Below are positions 16,871-25,579 of a stretch of DNA of 64,000 nt, one piece after another (the first letter of the stretch is position 1; every line of letters begins with the position of its first letter). The DNA comes from Larkinella sp049445795 (lineage in GTDB: Bacteria; Bacteroidota; Bacteroidia; Cytophagales; Spirosomataceae). The stretch covers positions 1 through 64,000 of the forward strand of contig NZ_JBMSDT010000019.1 of assembly GCF_049445795.1 (NCBI RefSeq). The letters run 5' to 3'. Below the pieces are notes generated by a model. The model saw only the letters and a program-made list of their open reading frames with translations. It had not been told where the DNA came from and made no database searches. Made by a program: the position numbers and the translations under genes.

Positions 16871-18733
16871 TTAAGCGGGTGAAACAACCAGTTGATACGG
16901 TAGCGAAGCGACCGACTGGTCTTCGAGCCGAAGCTGCAAAAGCCGGGTCTGCTGTTCCCAGTCGGCGGGGGTGTACGAACTCGTGGCCGAAGGCACCAGC
17001 CTGACGCGAAGGCACCGCTCAAAACCGCTGGTCGAATCCGTGCTGACGCGGAACGTGCGTTCGACGGTGACCTGCTGCAGGTGCGTTCCCAATTCGGTCC
17101 GGCAAACCGTTCGCACATCTTCCGGCGTGACAACCCGGTTTCGGGTCAGCAGCGCCTGTTTGTAGTGCATAATCTTCTCCGACTCACCGGGGCGTTCGCG
17201 GCCCCCGAGGGTGCTGCTGACCAGAAAACCGGCATCCCGACGGAGGGTCGTATCGTTGTAGGGATTCAGCCGACTCCCCACCGGCAACCGGTTGACCGTC
17301 TCGCCGTCGCAGGTCCAGTATTCGATAAAAACCGTTTCACCCGGTCGCTTCGGTTTGATGACCAGATACGGAACGGCGTCGCGTTTGGGCATTTTCTGAT
17401 CCACCTTGGCTTCGAGCCGGGCCAGCGCCTGGTTCAGTTCCCGAATGGCCGACGCCAGAAAATCTTCGCCCAGGGCGCTGAAGGCGGCACTTTCGTCCCG
17501 CAGTAACTCCATCAGGTTGACGAGCACCTGCCGGGCGTCGCGGTCGTCGAAGCGACCCAGGCCGTACTGCACGGTGTACGTATCCGTTTCCAGTTCCGAT
17601 GGATTGGAGAATGGAATGGCGGTCAGCGGTCGGTTCTGGCTGTTTCTAACCTCGCGGACGGCCAGAAAACAGCGGTCGGTTTCGAGCGGAATGATATTCA
17701 GGTTTGGTTGTAGCCGGTACGTAAGCCGGTTCAGTCGCCGGTTGATGACCGGAAAACCGTTCAGGCCGCAGAACACGCCCGCCAGTGCCGACGAACCGAT
17801 GGTATGGGGCAGTTGCAGTTCGATCCACCAGAGCGGTTCCCGCAGCGTTCGTAAATCCCGTTCGGCGAATAATTGCCCAAAAACCGTCGGATAGGGCTGG
17901 CGCTGCACCCCGACCGACTGGAAATCCGGGGCGGATTGTATGGTGACAAAATGCCGGTCGCACGCCCGTTCGGCCAGTTTTTCCAACTTGTGCATCGGAT
18001 TGAACGCCTGTTCCGGCAGCGGAACCGAGCTTCCGTCGTTCGTTGCCAAACCGGTCTGCACACTGAGGGTATGGCTGCCCAATTGCCAGGGGCTTAATGC
18101 CAGCAGCGGTTGGCAGGTCAGCCGGTCGGCTTCGGTCGGCCAGTCGAAAAAGAACGAAATCCCGGTTAGCGACGGCACATTTTCGTCGAGTTCCAACCCC
18201 AGCCATAGGGATTGGTGCGCCCGGATAGCCGGTGCATGCTGGCGCTGGGCGAGCGGTATTTTCTGGTTGTTTTCGTCTACGCCAAACAGCGTTTCGGACG
18301 TAGCGATGTACCGAACGGCCCCATCCAAAACCGGATACGTGCCGACAGGCGAAAAATAAATTTCCTGGTTCGTGGTACTCCCGCCGGTTTCGGCTCGGGC
18401 GGTGCGTTTGTAAGCCAACTGGGTGGTGGGCGATACCGAAGCCCGGGGTTCTACCGGACGAACCTGTGCGATGCCGAATGCCGGTCGGGCCACGGCCGGT
18501 TCGGGATGCAGCACCTGGGCCAGCCGGTCGAGCAGTCGGGTTTGGGTATTCCCGATTTCAACCCCGATCCGCTCGAATTCCACGGCACAGGCTTCGATCA
18601 GCAACGCCACCAGCGGATCGAAGCTGTCGAGGTCCGTTTCCGTGTACCCCCATAACTCGGCCGCCCGGCGCAGCATCCGGTTTTTCACCCGTTCGCGGGC
18701 GAAGGTATCCGTCACTCGGTTGGCAGTAATCAT
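16871..18733 (-). CDS. tssF: T6SS baseplate protein TssF
   Basis: The 620-residue protein contains the TssF signature near its start (RRAAELWGYTETDLDSFDPLVALL and RLLDRLAQVLHPEP), which is related to phage baseplate wedge protein gp6. Later blocks include FFFDWPTEADRL, and a C-terminal gp6-like region (LLTRNRVVTPEDVRTVCRTEL). TssF and TssG build the baseplate wedges that hold the VgrG hub. The gene follows tssE by 3 bases. Confidence 0.92.
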   Translation of the reverse strand: MITANRVTDTFARERVKNRMLRRAAELWGYTETDLDSFDPLVALLIEACAVEFERIGVEIGNTQTRLLDRLAQVLHPEPAVARPAFGIAQVRPVEPRASVSPTTQLAYKRTARAETGGSTTNQEIYFSPVGTYPVLDGAVRYIATSETLFGVDENNQKIPLAQRQHAPAIRAHQSLWLGLELDENVPSLTGISFFFDWPTEADRLTCQPLLALSPWQLGSHTLSVQTGLATNDGSSVPLPEQAFNPMHKLEKLAERACDRHFVTIQSAPDFQSVGVQRQPYPTVFGQLFAERDLRTLREPLWWIELQLPHTIGSSALAGVFCGLNGFPVINRRLNRLTYRLQPNLNIIPLETDRCFLAVREVRNSQNRPLTAIPFSNPSELETDTYTVQYGLGRFDDRDARQVLVNLMELLRDESAAFSALGEDFLASAIRELNQALARLEAKVDQKMPKRDAVPYLVIKPKRPGETVFIEYWTCDGETVNRLPVGSRLNPYNDTTLRRDAGFLVSSTLGGRERPGESEKIMHYKQALLTRNRVVTPEDVRTVCRTELGTHLQQVTVERTFRVSTDSTSGFERCLRVRLVPSATSSYTPADWEQQTRLLQLRLEDQSVASLPYQLVVSPA

Positions 18734-18736
18734 CGT

Positions 18737-19168
18737 TTATTCCGTCGATAAGGGAGCCAGAAACAGGCTGCGTTGAAAGGAAAACCGCTCGTTGGTACGT
18801 GTCAGAAGGCCATCGATCCAGATGGTCAGCCGCCGTTTGACCCGGTGGCTGACGCGGCCCAATTGCATTTCTTCATCCGTCAGATCTACCCGAACACGCA
18901 CCTGCGTCAGGCGTTTTTCGCGCTCCAGAATGGTCGTTTCGATGGATTGCCGAATATCTTCCTTCCAGCGGCTGGTCGACTGATTGGCAAAATCATCCTC
19001 CCACAGGCTGCACCCGAACGTTTCGTCGTACCGGGATTCGGCAAAGTGCGTTGTCAGCATCAGGTACAGGTGCTGGGCAATCGACTGTGGCAGCGAGCAG
19101 GTCGGATGCGGTTTTTGCTGCAACACGTCATCAAAGCGCAGGGGCAGGGCGTAGTAGGGGTGCGGCAT
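18737..19168 (-). CDS. tssE: T6SS baseplate protein TssE (gp25-like)
   Basis: The 143-residue protein is a GPW/gp25-family member. It has SIAQHLYLMLTTHFAESRYDE, the GCSLWEDDF block that corresponds to the family's conserved 'G-x-x-L-x-x-D' region, a helix KEDIRQSIETTILEREKRL and LTQVRVRVDL. TssE starts sheath polymerisation at the baseplate. It precedes tssF by 3 bases and follows the barrel gene by 6 bases. Confidence 0.88.
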   Translation of the reverse strand: MPHPYYALPLRFDDVLQQKPHPTCSLPQSIAQHLYLMLTTHFAESRYDETFGCSLWEDDFANQSTSRWKEDIRQSIETTILEREKRLTQVRVRVDLTDEEMQLGRVSHRVKRRLTIWIDGLLTRTNERFSFQRSLFLAPLSTE

Positions 19169-19174
19169 GGCGTG

Positions 19175-20101
19175 TTAAAACCGGAACACAATCCCCGCCC
19201 CAACGCCTACACTGTTCATCGCCACGTTGTAGCTGGGCCCCTGGTACACCTCGTCACCATCGCGATTCGTCGTGGTGTATTCGCCCTGGTCTTTGTATTC
19301 AACGTAGTAACTGCTCTGGTTCATAATTCCCCCATTTCGGGTGCTTACCGAGACATTGTGGAGTTCTCGGGGCTTGAACGACTGGTTATAAGCCACCACT
19401 TCTACAAAGCCTCGCAGGCTTTGACTCAACCGGAACTGAATACCCAGCGCAGCCTGATAGCCCAGAGCCAGCGTATTTTTGGTGTATTCCTCCGTTGTAT
19501 TGCTGATCGTGCTGGCACCCGCAGCGGGAATGTTTTCGCTGTCTTGTACCCCCTTGTAATCCATCACTTTTCCGACGACAACCCCCAGGCGATTGTAAAT
19601 GTAGTAGGCTGGCCGCGACAGCGCTTTGAAGGTAATGTTGGGCGTAATCGACAACACCCGGAGCGTCGTGGAGCTTGTATTATTATAGGTGTAATTGGTA
19701 CCCTTATAGCTGTTGGCCGTCGAAATTGGTGCCCCGAACAGCATGTCAGCATCAATGCCAAGGTTGATAAAGTCACTGATAATCAGGCCGATGCCGATCC
19801 CGGTCCGGGGGCCTGCTCCTAAACCCCGCTTATTCGTTTTAAACGAGGTGGACGTTGATCCCGACGAATTCGAGGTTGAACTGGACGTAATCTGCGATCC
19901 GGGCGTCAGCAATCCGTAAAAACCGTAGACTTTTACGTAAACCGGTGATTCCGTGGCTTTCAATTTGCGCGGACTGGATACGGCCGTTTCCGGATCGGTT
20001 GGCGTAGTGGCGCTGTTTCGGGTTAGCAGGGATTGAGCGTGGGTGGCGGTTAACCCCGCTACCAAGCAGCCTAATACAGTAAAAAGACGAAGCGTAGTCA
20101 T
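19175..20101 (-). CDS. Outer-membrane beta-barrel protein heading the T6SS operon
   Basis: The 308-residue protein starts MTTLRLFTVLGCLVAGL with a signal peptide ending THAQS. The mature protein has a Ser/Thr-rich loop (SSSTSNSSGSTSTSF) and amphipathic strands ending in a terminal aromatic (VGVGAGIVFRF), a hallmark of outer-membrane barrels. Blocks such as LGAGPRTGIGIGLIISDFINLGID recall OmpA/OmpW-like 'porin family' proteins. It is 6 bases before tssE, so it is probably co-transcribed. It is not one of the named Tss proteins I know. It may be an outer-membrane accessory of this T6SS or a gene that only shares the promoter. Confidence 0.7.
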   Translation of the reverse strand: MTTLRLFTVLGCLVAGLTATHAQSLLTRNSATTPTDPETAVSSPRKLKATESPVYVKVYGFYGLLTPGSQITSSSTSNSSGSTSTSFKTNKRGLGAGPRTGIGIGLIISDFINLGIDADMLFGAPISTANSYKGTNYTYNNTSSTTLRVLSITPNITFKALSRPAYYIYNRLGVVVGKVMDYKGVQDSENIPAAGASTISNTTEEYTKNTLALGYQAALGIQFRLSQSLRGFVEVVAYNQSFKPRELHNVSVSTRNGGIMNQSSYYVEYKDQGEYTTTNRDGDEVYQGPSYNVAMNSVGVGAGIVFRF

Positions 20102-20397
20102 GGGATTTGTGGTTAGGGCCAATTCAATGGCTGGGTTGCAACTACTCCTGAATGATTGGGTTAGCTTCGATTCGTTTTCTGAACCTTCGCGACAGACGAT
20201 TTTGGCTGTTTCTGAAACGGTCCGACCGGTTTCCGGCCAGCCTTCGAAAGCAGCAAGGCGATGGGCTAGTTTACTGGGCGAATTCCTTCTGGTTTCTGCG
20301 TTGTCCTTAAGTATGACAAAGTTTGGCGGTAGGGCTTACTGATACAATAACCCTTTACACACATTGACGGAACGGTACAGTTGGGTACCGTCGGGTT

Positions 20398-20693
20398 TCG
20401 GAAGAAAAACCGGCTAGCCAACCGGGCGGTGGTTGCTCGACCTTTTACCTGTATCCCGACGATGAAGGGGCTATTGTGGTGCGGACTAATTGGTTGGGAT
20501 CTTTCTGTTGAGCCGGGGGAGTTGAAGAAAGTTTAAGCTCTATGTGTCGCCGTATCCGCAAAGCTGGAATGTGTCCGACAGCTACGGGGAAGCGTTGGAG
20601 AATGGTCAGAAGGGAGAAAACATTGCCATGTACCGGAGGTCGGTTGAACTTAACGCGGAGAATCAGGGTGGGAAGGAGGTGGAGGAGGGATAA
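20398..20693 (+). pseudogene. Possible decayed 3' end of a serine hydrolase gene
   Basis: Two frames on the + strand give family-like fragments. One (about 20401-20511) reads KPASQPGGGCSTFYLYPDDE and then VVRTNWLGSFC before a stop. The next (20529-20693) reads KFKLYVSPYPQSWNVSDSYG, then EALENGQKGENIAMYRRSVELN, shortened here to its core, and stops at 20691. The second resembles the TPR-like tail of esterase/beta-lactamase-family proteins (SWNVYDSxGEAxxxxGxxxxAIxxYxxSxxLN). No intact N-terminal part is present. It is a plausible gene remnant in a 750-base region without any intact gene (20102-20854). Confidence 0.4.
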
Positions 20694-20854
20694 TTGAAGT
20701 AGGAGCGGAACAGGCTTGTGACGTGAACAAATGAAAACCGGACATTCCCGCGTAGGCAGTGAAGACAGGCAGTGTCTGATTATTCCAAAAATTTCTACAA
20801 GCTTACGGTTTTCGGGTTTCAATTTTTGTACGGACGTCTTATTCGATCCGTATC

Positions 20855-22006
20855 ATGCCAAAGCCAATCAAAATTCTGAGTATCGTCGGAGCCCGGCCCA
20901 ACTTCATGAAAGTGGCTCCCCTGCATCGGGCCTTTCAGCAATGTTCGGACGTACGATCGGTCATCGTGCATACCGGACAGCATTTCGACGCCAGGATGAG
21001 CGACGTGTTTTTCAGCCAGTTGGAATTGCCTAAGCCTGACTATTATCTCGGCATCGGCGGAGGGTCGCACGCGCAGCAAACGGCCCGGATCATGCTGGAA
21101 TTTGAAACCGTCGTGGAAGCCGAAAAACCGGATGTCGTGCTGGTGGTGGGCGACGTCACCTCCACGATTGCCTGTGCGCTGGTGGCGGTCAAAATGCACA
21201 TTCCGGTGGTGCATGTCGAAGCCGGTTTGCGCAGTGGCGACCGGCGGATGCCCGAAGAAATCAACCGAATCCTGACCGACAGCATCGCCGACCAGTTGTT
21301 CGTGACCGAACAGGCAGGCCTGGAGAACCTGAAACGCGAAGGGGTTGAGGACCGGAAAGTGCATTTTGTGGGAAACGTCATGATCGACTCGCTGATCCAT
21401 TACCGCCGGAAAGCCGCCGAAACCCGTACCGTCGAAAAACTGGGTCTCAAGTCCGGAGAATACATTTTGATGACCATGCATCGCCCGGCCAATGTCGACT
21501 CGGAAGCGGGCTTGCGCAGCATTTTGCAGATCATCGAAGACATGGTTCGGTATAGAAAGGTCCTGTTCCCCATCCATCCGCGTACGCTCAACAACCTCGG
21601 TCGGTTTGGCTTACTGGAGCGGCTTCAGGCCACCGATAACCTGGAATTGATGGAGCCGCAGGGGTACCTGGAGTTCCTCAACCTGATGGAATACGCGGCC
21701 GTACTCGTAACCGACTCGGGCGGGATTCAGGAAGAAACGACGTACCTGCAGGTGCCATGCCTAACGTTCCGTGACAGTACTGAACGGCCCGTCACCGTCG
21801 ATCTGGGCACCAACCAGTTACTAACCGATCTGAACCCCGAAACCGTTCACCGGAAAGTAGTTGAAATTCTGGAAGGACGTGCTAAAAAAGGCGTGATTCC
21901 TCCGCTTTGGGACGGAAAAGCCGCCGATCGGATTGTCGAAATTCTGGCGGGCAACTACCGGAAAACCGAACCGGCCCAACGCGTCGCCGACCCGACATTT
22001 GGCTAG
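20855..22006 (+). CDS. wecB: UDP-N-acetylglucosamine 2-epimerase (non-hydrolysing)
   Basis: The 383-residue protein has the WecB family marks: KILSIVGARPNFMKVAPLHRA at the N-terminus, VHTGQHFDARMSDVF, VVGDVTSTIACALVA, HVEAGLRSGDRRMPEE, and the C-terminal SGGIQEETTYLQVPCLTFRD. The enzyme interconverts UDP-GlcNAc and UDP-ManNAc, giving a precursor for surface polysaccharides. It is the first gene of the exopolysaccharide locus and is followed by the export genes. Confidence 0.93.
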   Translation: MPKPIKILSIVGARPNFMKVAPLHRAFQQCSDVRSVIVHTGQHFDARMSDVFFSQLELPKPDYYLGIGGGSHAQQTARIMLEFETVVEAEKPDVVLVVGDVTSTIACALVAVKMHIPVVHVEAGLRSGDRRMPEEINRILTDSIADQLFVTEQAGLENLKREGVEDRKVHFVGNVMIDSLIHYRRKAAETRTVEKLGLKSGEYILMTMHRPANVDSEAGLRSILQIIEDMVRYRKVLFPIHPRTLNNLGRFGLLERLQATDNLELMEPQGYLEFLNLMEYAAVLVTDSGGIQEETTYLQVPCLTFRDSTERPVTVDLGTNQLLTDLNPETVHRKVVEILEGRAKKGVIPPLWDGKAADRIVEILAGNYRKTEPAQRVADPTFG

Positions 22007-22101
22007 TTTTCTACACCCCGGCGCTGACCGCGCCGTCTATCTTTACGACTGGCAGCCTGAGGCAAATTCTGGCGGTTTCGAATCTCTATTTCATTTTCAA
22101 C

Positions 22102-24432
22102 GTGGTTTTATTGCGTTTAATAACGTACGACAAGCTGGCGCTGATAGGCGTGGTACTGAGCCTTGGTTTAGGGGCGATTGCGCCTTCTTTTGCTCAGAAA
22201 GTCAATGAGTTGACCGACGAGCAGGTGCAGCAGTTCGTTCAGCAGGCGACAGCGAGTGGTCTTTCGGAAGCCCAGATTGAACAAATGGCCCTGTCACGGG
22301 GATTTACGCCGACCGATCTTACGAAAATGCGCCAGCGAATCGGTAATCTGAAGCCCAAAGAACCCACGGCAGAGGTCCGGGATTCGGGGGGCAGTCGTAG
22401 CCAATCAGAACCCTTGCCGGTGTCACAGCCTGTTGCCAGCCCAACTGCATCGCCGGTTTTTGGTGCTTCGCTATTTACCAACGCCAACCTGACCTTTGAA
22501 CCCAACCTACGGATTCCGACGCCGAAAAACTACCAGCTTGGCCCTGATGATGAGTTGATTGTCGACATTTTCGGCAACGCTCAACAAACCTACCGTGCCA
22601 AGATTAACCCCGAAGGCAGTGTCCGGCTGGAAAACCTGAGCCCGATTTATGTCAACGGACTGACCGTCGAGCAGGCCGAGCAGCGCATCATTGGCCGCCT
22701 TCGGCAGTTGTACACGGGCCTGAACTCACCCGCCAGTGGCATTCAGGCCCAGGTGTCGCTCGGGAACGTCCGGAGCATCAAAGTGACTCTGATCGGCCAG
22801 GTCGTTAAGCCCGGTACGTATACGCTTTCGTCCCTGGGAACGGTTTTTAATGCCCTGTATGCCGGTGGTGGCCCAGACCCCAATCGGGGCTCGTTCCGGG
22901 ATGTACGGGTCTACCGCGCCAACCGGCTCATTCGCACCCTCGATATTTACGATTTCCTGCTCGGGGCCGATCAGAAAGACAACATCCGGTTGCAGGATCA
23001 GGACATTGTATTCGTGAATCATTACGACACCCGGGTTGAGTTGAGCGGGGAGGTCAAACAACCCGGTATTTACGAAGTAAAAAAAGGCGAGGTGCTGAAA
23101 ACCGTACTCGCTTTCGCCGGTGGATACACCGACCGGGCCTACACAGCTTCGCTGACCCTGCGCCGGAACACTGCCAAAGAACTGGAAATTGGAACGATAC
23201 CGGCCACGGAGTTAGCTGCGTTTGTCCCACAGGCCGGTGATCAATACGTGGTGGGCAGCATCATTGAGCGGTATGCCAACCGGGTGTCGATCAGCGGAGC
23301 CGTGTTCCGCCCCGGCACCTATGCGCTGCAAAAAAGCCCAACCCTTCGGCAACTAATCACGGCGGCCGAAGGCTTGCGGGAAGATGCCTTTCTGAACCGG
23401 GCAACCATCCAGCGACTGCGGCCCAACCTCGATCCGGAACTGATTTCGGTGGATTTAGGAAAGGTCATGCGGGGTGAAATGGCGGATGTTACCTTGCAGC
23501 GTGAGGATGTGGTGACGGTGGTAGCCTATAGCGATTTGCGCGAAAAAAGAACTGTCTCATTACAAGGGGCCGTGAACAAACCGGGCGTGTTCGCCTATGC
23601 CGACAGCCTGAGCGTTGCCAATCTGATCGTGCTGGCGGGCGGTTTTGCGGAAGGGGCTATGCCGTCGCGGATTGAGATTTCGCGTCGGTTGCGCAACGAT
23701 ACTACCGGTCTGCCAGGCAACCAGAACGTTCGGATATTTCAGTTTAACGTAGACGAAAACCTGCGGCTGACCGAAGCCGATGCCCGGTTTAACCTTCAAC
23801 CCTTCGACCAGGTGTTTGTGCGTACGTCGCCCCGGTACGAAGCGCAAAAAGTAGTGACCATCACGGGCGAGGTCCGCTACCCAGGCCGGTATGCCATCCG
23901 GGACAAGTCTGAGCGCATTGCGGACTTGATCACGCGCGCGGGCGGTTTGCAGCCCGAAGCCTTTTTGCAGGCGGCCCGGTTTGTGCGCAAAGGCGAAATC
24001 ATTTCAGTCGATATTCACGAAATTCTGCAAAAACCGTCCGATACTGGCAATTTGCTGCTGTTGGCGGGCGACTCTATCACCATTCCGCGGAAGGTGGAAC
24101 TGGTCCGAATTGGGGGCGAAGTCCTGAATCCTTCGACGGTCGACTACAATTCGGCCAAATCGTTCCGGTCGTATGTGGATGAAGCAGGCGGTTTTACCTC
24201 AAAGGCACAACGGCGAAAATCCTACGTCGTTTACGCCAACGGGAAAATCCGTCGGACAAAGCAGTTTCTGCTCTTTCGCTCGTATCCGAAGCCGGAGCCG
24301 GGCATGGAGGTGGTCGTACCGACCAAGCCCAGGCGGGAAGACAGCAAGCTATCACCGCCTGAGCGTGTAGCTGTCATGACCGGTATTTCGTCCCTGGCAG
24401 CCGTGGTCTTAACTCTTATCCGGCTTTTCTGA
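22102..24432 (+). CDS. Wza-like polysaccharide export protein with SLBB repeats
   Basis: From a GTG at 22102 (TTG at 22111 is an alternative) the protein is 776 residues. Longer readings overlap wecB and look like a shadow. A signal peptide (LALIGVVLSLGLGAIAPSFAQK) precedes a Gln-rich helix. The Poly_export domain (PDDELIVDIFGNAQQTYRAKI) is followed by several SLBB domains, recognisable by GxVxxPGxY elements: GQVVKPGTYTLSSLG, GEVKQPGIYEVKKG, GAVFRPGTYALQKSP, GAVNKPGVFAYADS and GEVRYPGRYAIRDKS. A C-terminal membrane helix (VAVMTGISSLAAVVLTLIRLF, last 21 residues shortened in part) follows. It should form the outer-membrane exit channel. It is co-transcribed with the Wzz-like gene, overlapping it by ATGA. 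Confidence 0.9.
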   Translation: MVLLRLITYDKLALIGVVLSLGLGAIAPSFAQKVNELTDEQVQQFVQQATASGLSEAQIEQMALSRGFTPTDLTKMRQRIGNLKPKEPTAEVRDSGGSRSQSEPLPVSQPVASPTASPVFGASLFTNANLTFEPNLRIPTPKNYQLGPDDELIVDIFGNAQQTYRAKINPEGSVRLENLSPIYVNGLTVEQAEQRIIGRLRQLYTGLNSPASGIQAQVSLGNVRSIKVTLIGQVVKPGTYTLSSLGTVFNALYAGGGPDPNRGSFRDVRVYRANRLIRTLDIYDFLLGADQKDNIRLQDQDIVFVNHYDTRVELSGEVKQPGIYEVKKGEVLKTVLAFAGGYTDRAYTASLTLRRNTAKELEIGTIPATELAAFVPQAGDQYVVGSIIERYANRVSISGAVFRPGTYALQKSPTLRQLITAAEGLREDAFLNRATIQRLRPNLDPELISVDLGKVMRGEMADVTLQREDVVTVVAYSDLREKRTVSLQGAVNKPGVFAYADSLSVANLIVLAGGFAEGAMPSRIEISRRLRNDTTGLPGNQNVRIFQFNVDENLRLTEADARFNLQPFDQVFVRTSPRYEAQKVVTITGEVRYPGRYAIRDKSERIADLITRAGGLQPEAFLQAARFVRKGEIISVDIHEILQKPSDTGNLLLLAGDSITIPRKVELVRIGGEVLNPSTVDYNSAKSFRSYVDEAGGFTSKAQRRKSYVVYANGKIRRTKQFLLFRSYPKPEPGMEVVVPTKPRREDSKLSPPERVAVMTGISSLAAVVLTLIRLF

Positions 24433-25538
24433 TGAACGACGAGACGATCCGAACAGCCTCCAATCATGTTGCCAAACACCCGGTTCCGGACAGCGGCTAT
24501 TGGCTGGGTCTGTCGCCCGCCCGCATTGGGAGCGCTCTCTGGCGGTATCGAGTTCGGCTGCTGGTCATTACGGGGCTGTTTGCCGTAACCGGAGTTGTTG
24601 TGTCTCTCCTGACCCCTGCCGAATACACGTCGGATGCCCGGATTATGCCGGAGATTACGGAAGGAACGGGGGATGTGCTGCAAAAGCTGGCATCGGTCGC
24701 TGGGTTTGCGGGGCTGGAACTGGGCGAAAGCGGGAGCGTTGATGCCGTCCGGCCCGACTTGTATCCCAATGTCCTGCAAAGCACACCCTTCGTCTTGTTT
24801 TTGCTTGATGAGCAAGTACCGACCAAAGACGGCCAAACTGTTACCGTGGCCGGTTTGCTGGCCAAAACCGGTTCGTGGTTTTGGAATCAAAAAACAACAT
24901 CCGCCGAAAAACCGGCCGCGACGCTCGCAAAAGACAATCCCGGAACCATTCGACTGACGCAGGAGCAGCAGGATCTGGTGGAGGAGATTCAGCAGCGGGT
25001 TTCGGCGAAAATGGACACACGCTCCGGCATTATTACGGTATCGGCTCAAATGCCGGACCCCACGGCGGTGGCTGCGGTTACGCAGATTACACTGGATTAC
25101 CTGACCCGCTATGTGACCAATTACCGGACAGAAAAAGTCCGTCGCGACCTGGATTTTTACACCAACCGGCTGAAGGAAGCTAAACGTCGTTTCGAAAAGG
25201 CGCAGTATACGATGTTCCAGTACAACGATCGGCATAAATACATGGTGGTGCAGGCGGCTACGATGGAAAGACAACGTATCGAGGCCGAATTGACCATTTC
25301 GCAGGTGGTGTACACCGAACTGGCCAAGCAGTATGAACAGGCTAAAATCAAAGTACAGGAGAAAACACCGGTTTTTAAAGTGTTGGAGCCTGCTAAAATT
25401 CCCCTGAAACGGTCGTCGCCCCGTCGGACGATGATGGTGGTGATGTATACGCTGGCGGGTTTTGCGGTGGGGAGTGTATACTGCATAGCCAACAGCTTGG
25501 GTTTCTGGCAGCAGCTAAGGCACAACAGGATTGGATAA
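24432..25538 (+). CDS. Wzz/GumC-like chain-length determinant protein
   Basis: The 368-residue inner-membrane protein has a first helix at about residues 37-58 (LLVITGLFAVTGVVVSLL), a Wzz N-terminal block (PAEYTSDARIMPEITEG), a long coiled coil (about 235-300, LDFYTNRLKEAKRRFEKAQYT and so on), and a proline-containing return segment (LEPAKIPLKRSSPRR). The second helix is MMVVMYTLAGFAVGSVYCIA. There is no C-terminal tyrosine kinase domain. It regulates polymer length in Wzy-dependent assembly and pairs with the SLBB exporter upstream, whose stop it overlaps. Confidence 0.88.
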   Translation: MNDETIRTASNHVAKHPVPDSGYWLGLSPARIGSALWRYRVRLLVITGLFAVTGVVVSLLTPAEYTSDARIMPEITEGTGDVLQKLASVAGFAGLELGESGSVDAVRPDLYPNVLQSTPFVLFLLDEQVPTKDGQTVTVAGLLAKTGSWFWNQKTTSAEKPAATLAKDNPGTIRLTQEQQDLVEEIQQRVSAKMDTRSGIITVSAQMPDPTAVAAVTQITLDYLTRYVTNYRTEKVRRDLDFYTNRLKEAKRRFEKAQYTMFQYNDRHKYMVVQAATMERQRIEAELTISQVVYTELAKQYEQAKIKVQEKTPVFKVLEPAKIPLKRSSPRRTMMVVMYTLAGFAVGSVYCIANSLGFWQQLRHNRIG

Positions 25539-25579
25539 GCAGGAAAAGCATAGATTCTTCATAGACGAACTTAGGCAGC

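Noticed and set aside
3323..20101. The contractile locus as an extracellular injection particle (eCIS/Afp-like)
   Set aside because: ClpV, TssK, TssF, TssG, TssE, TssN and TssO are all present, which marks a cell-bound T6SS of subtype iii.
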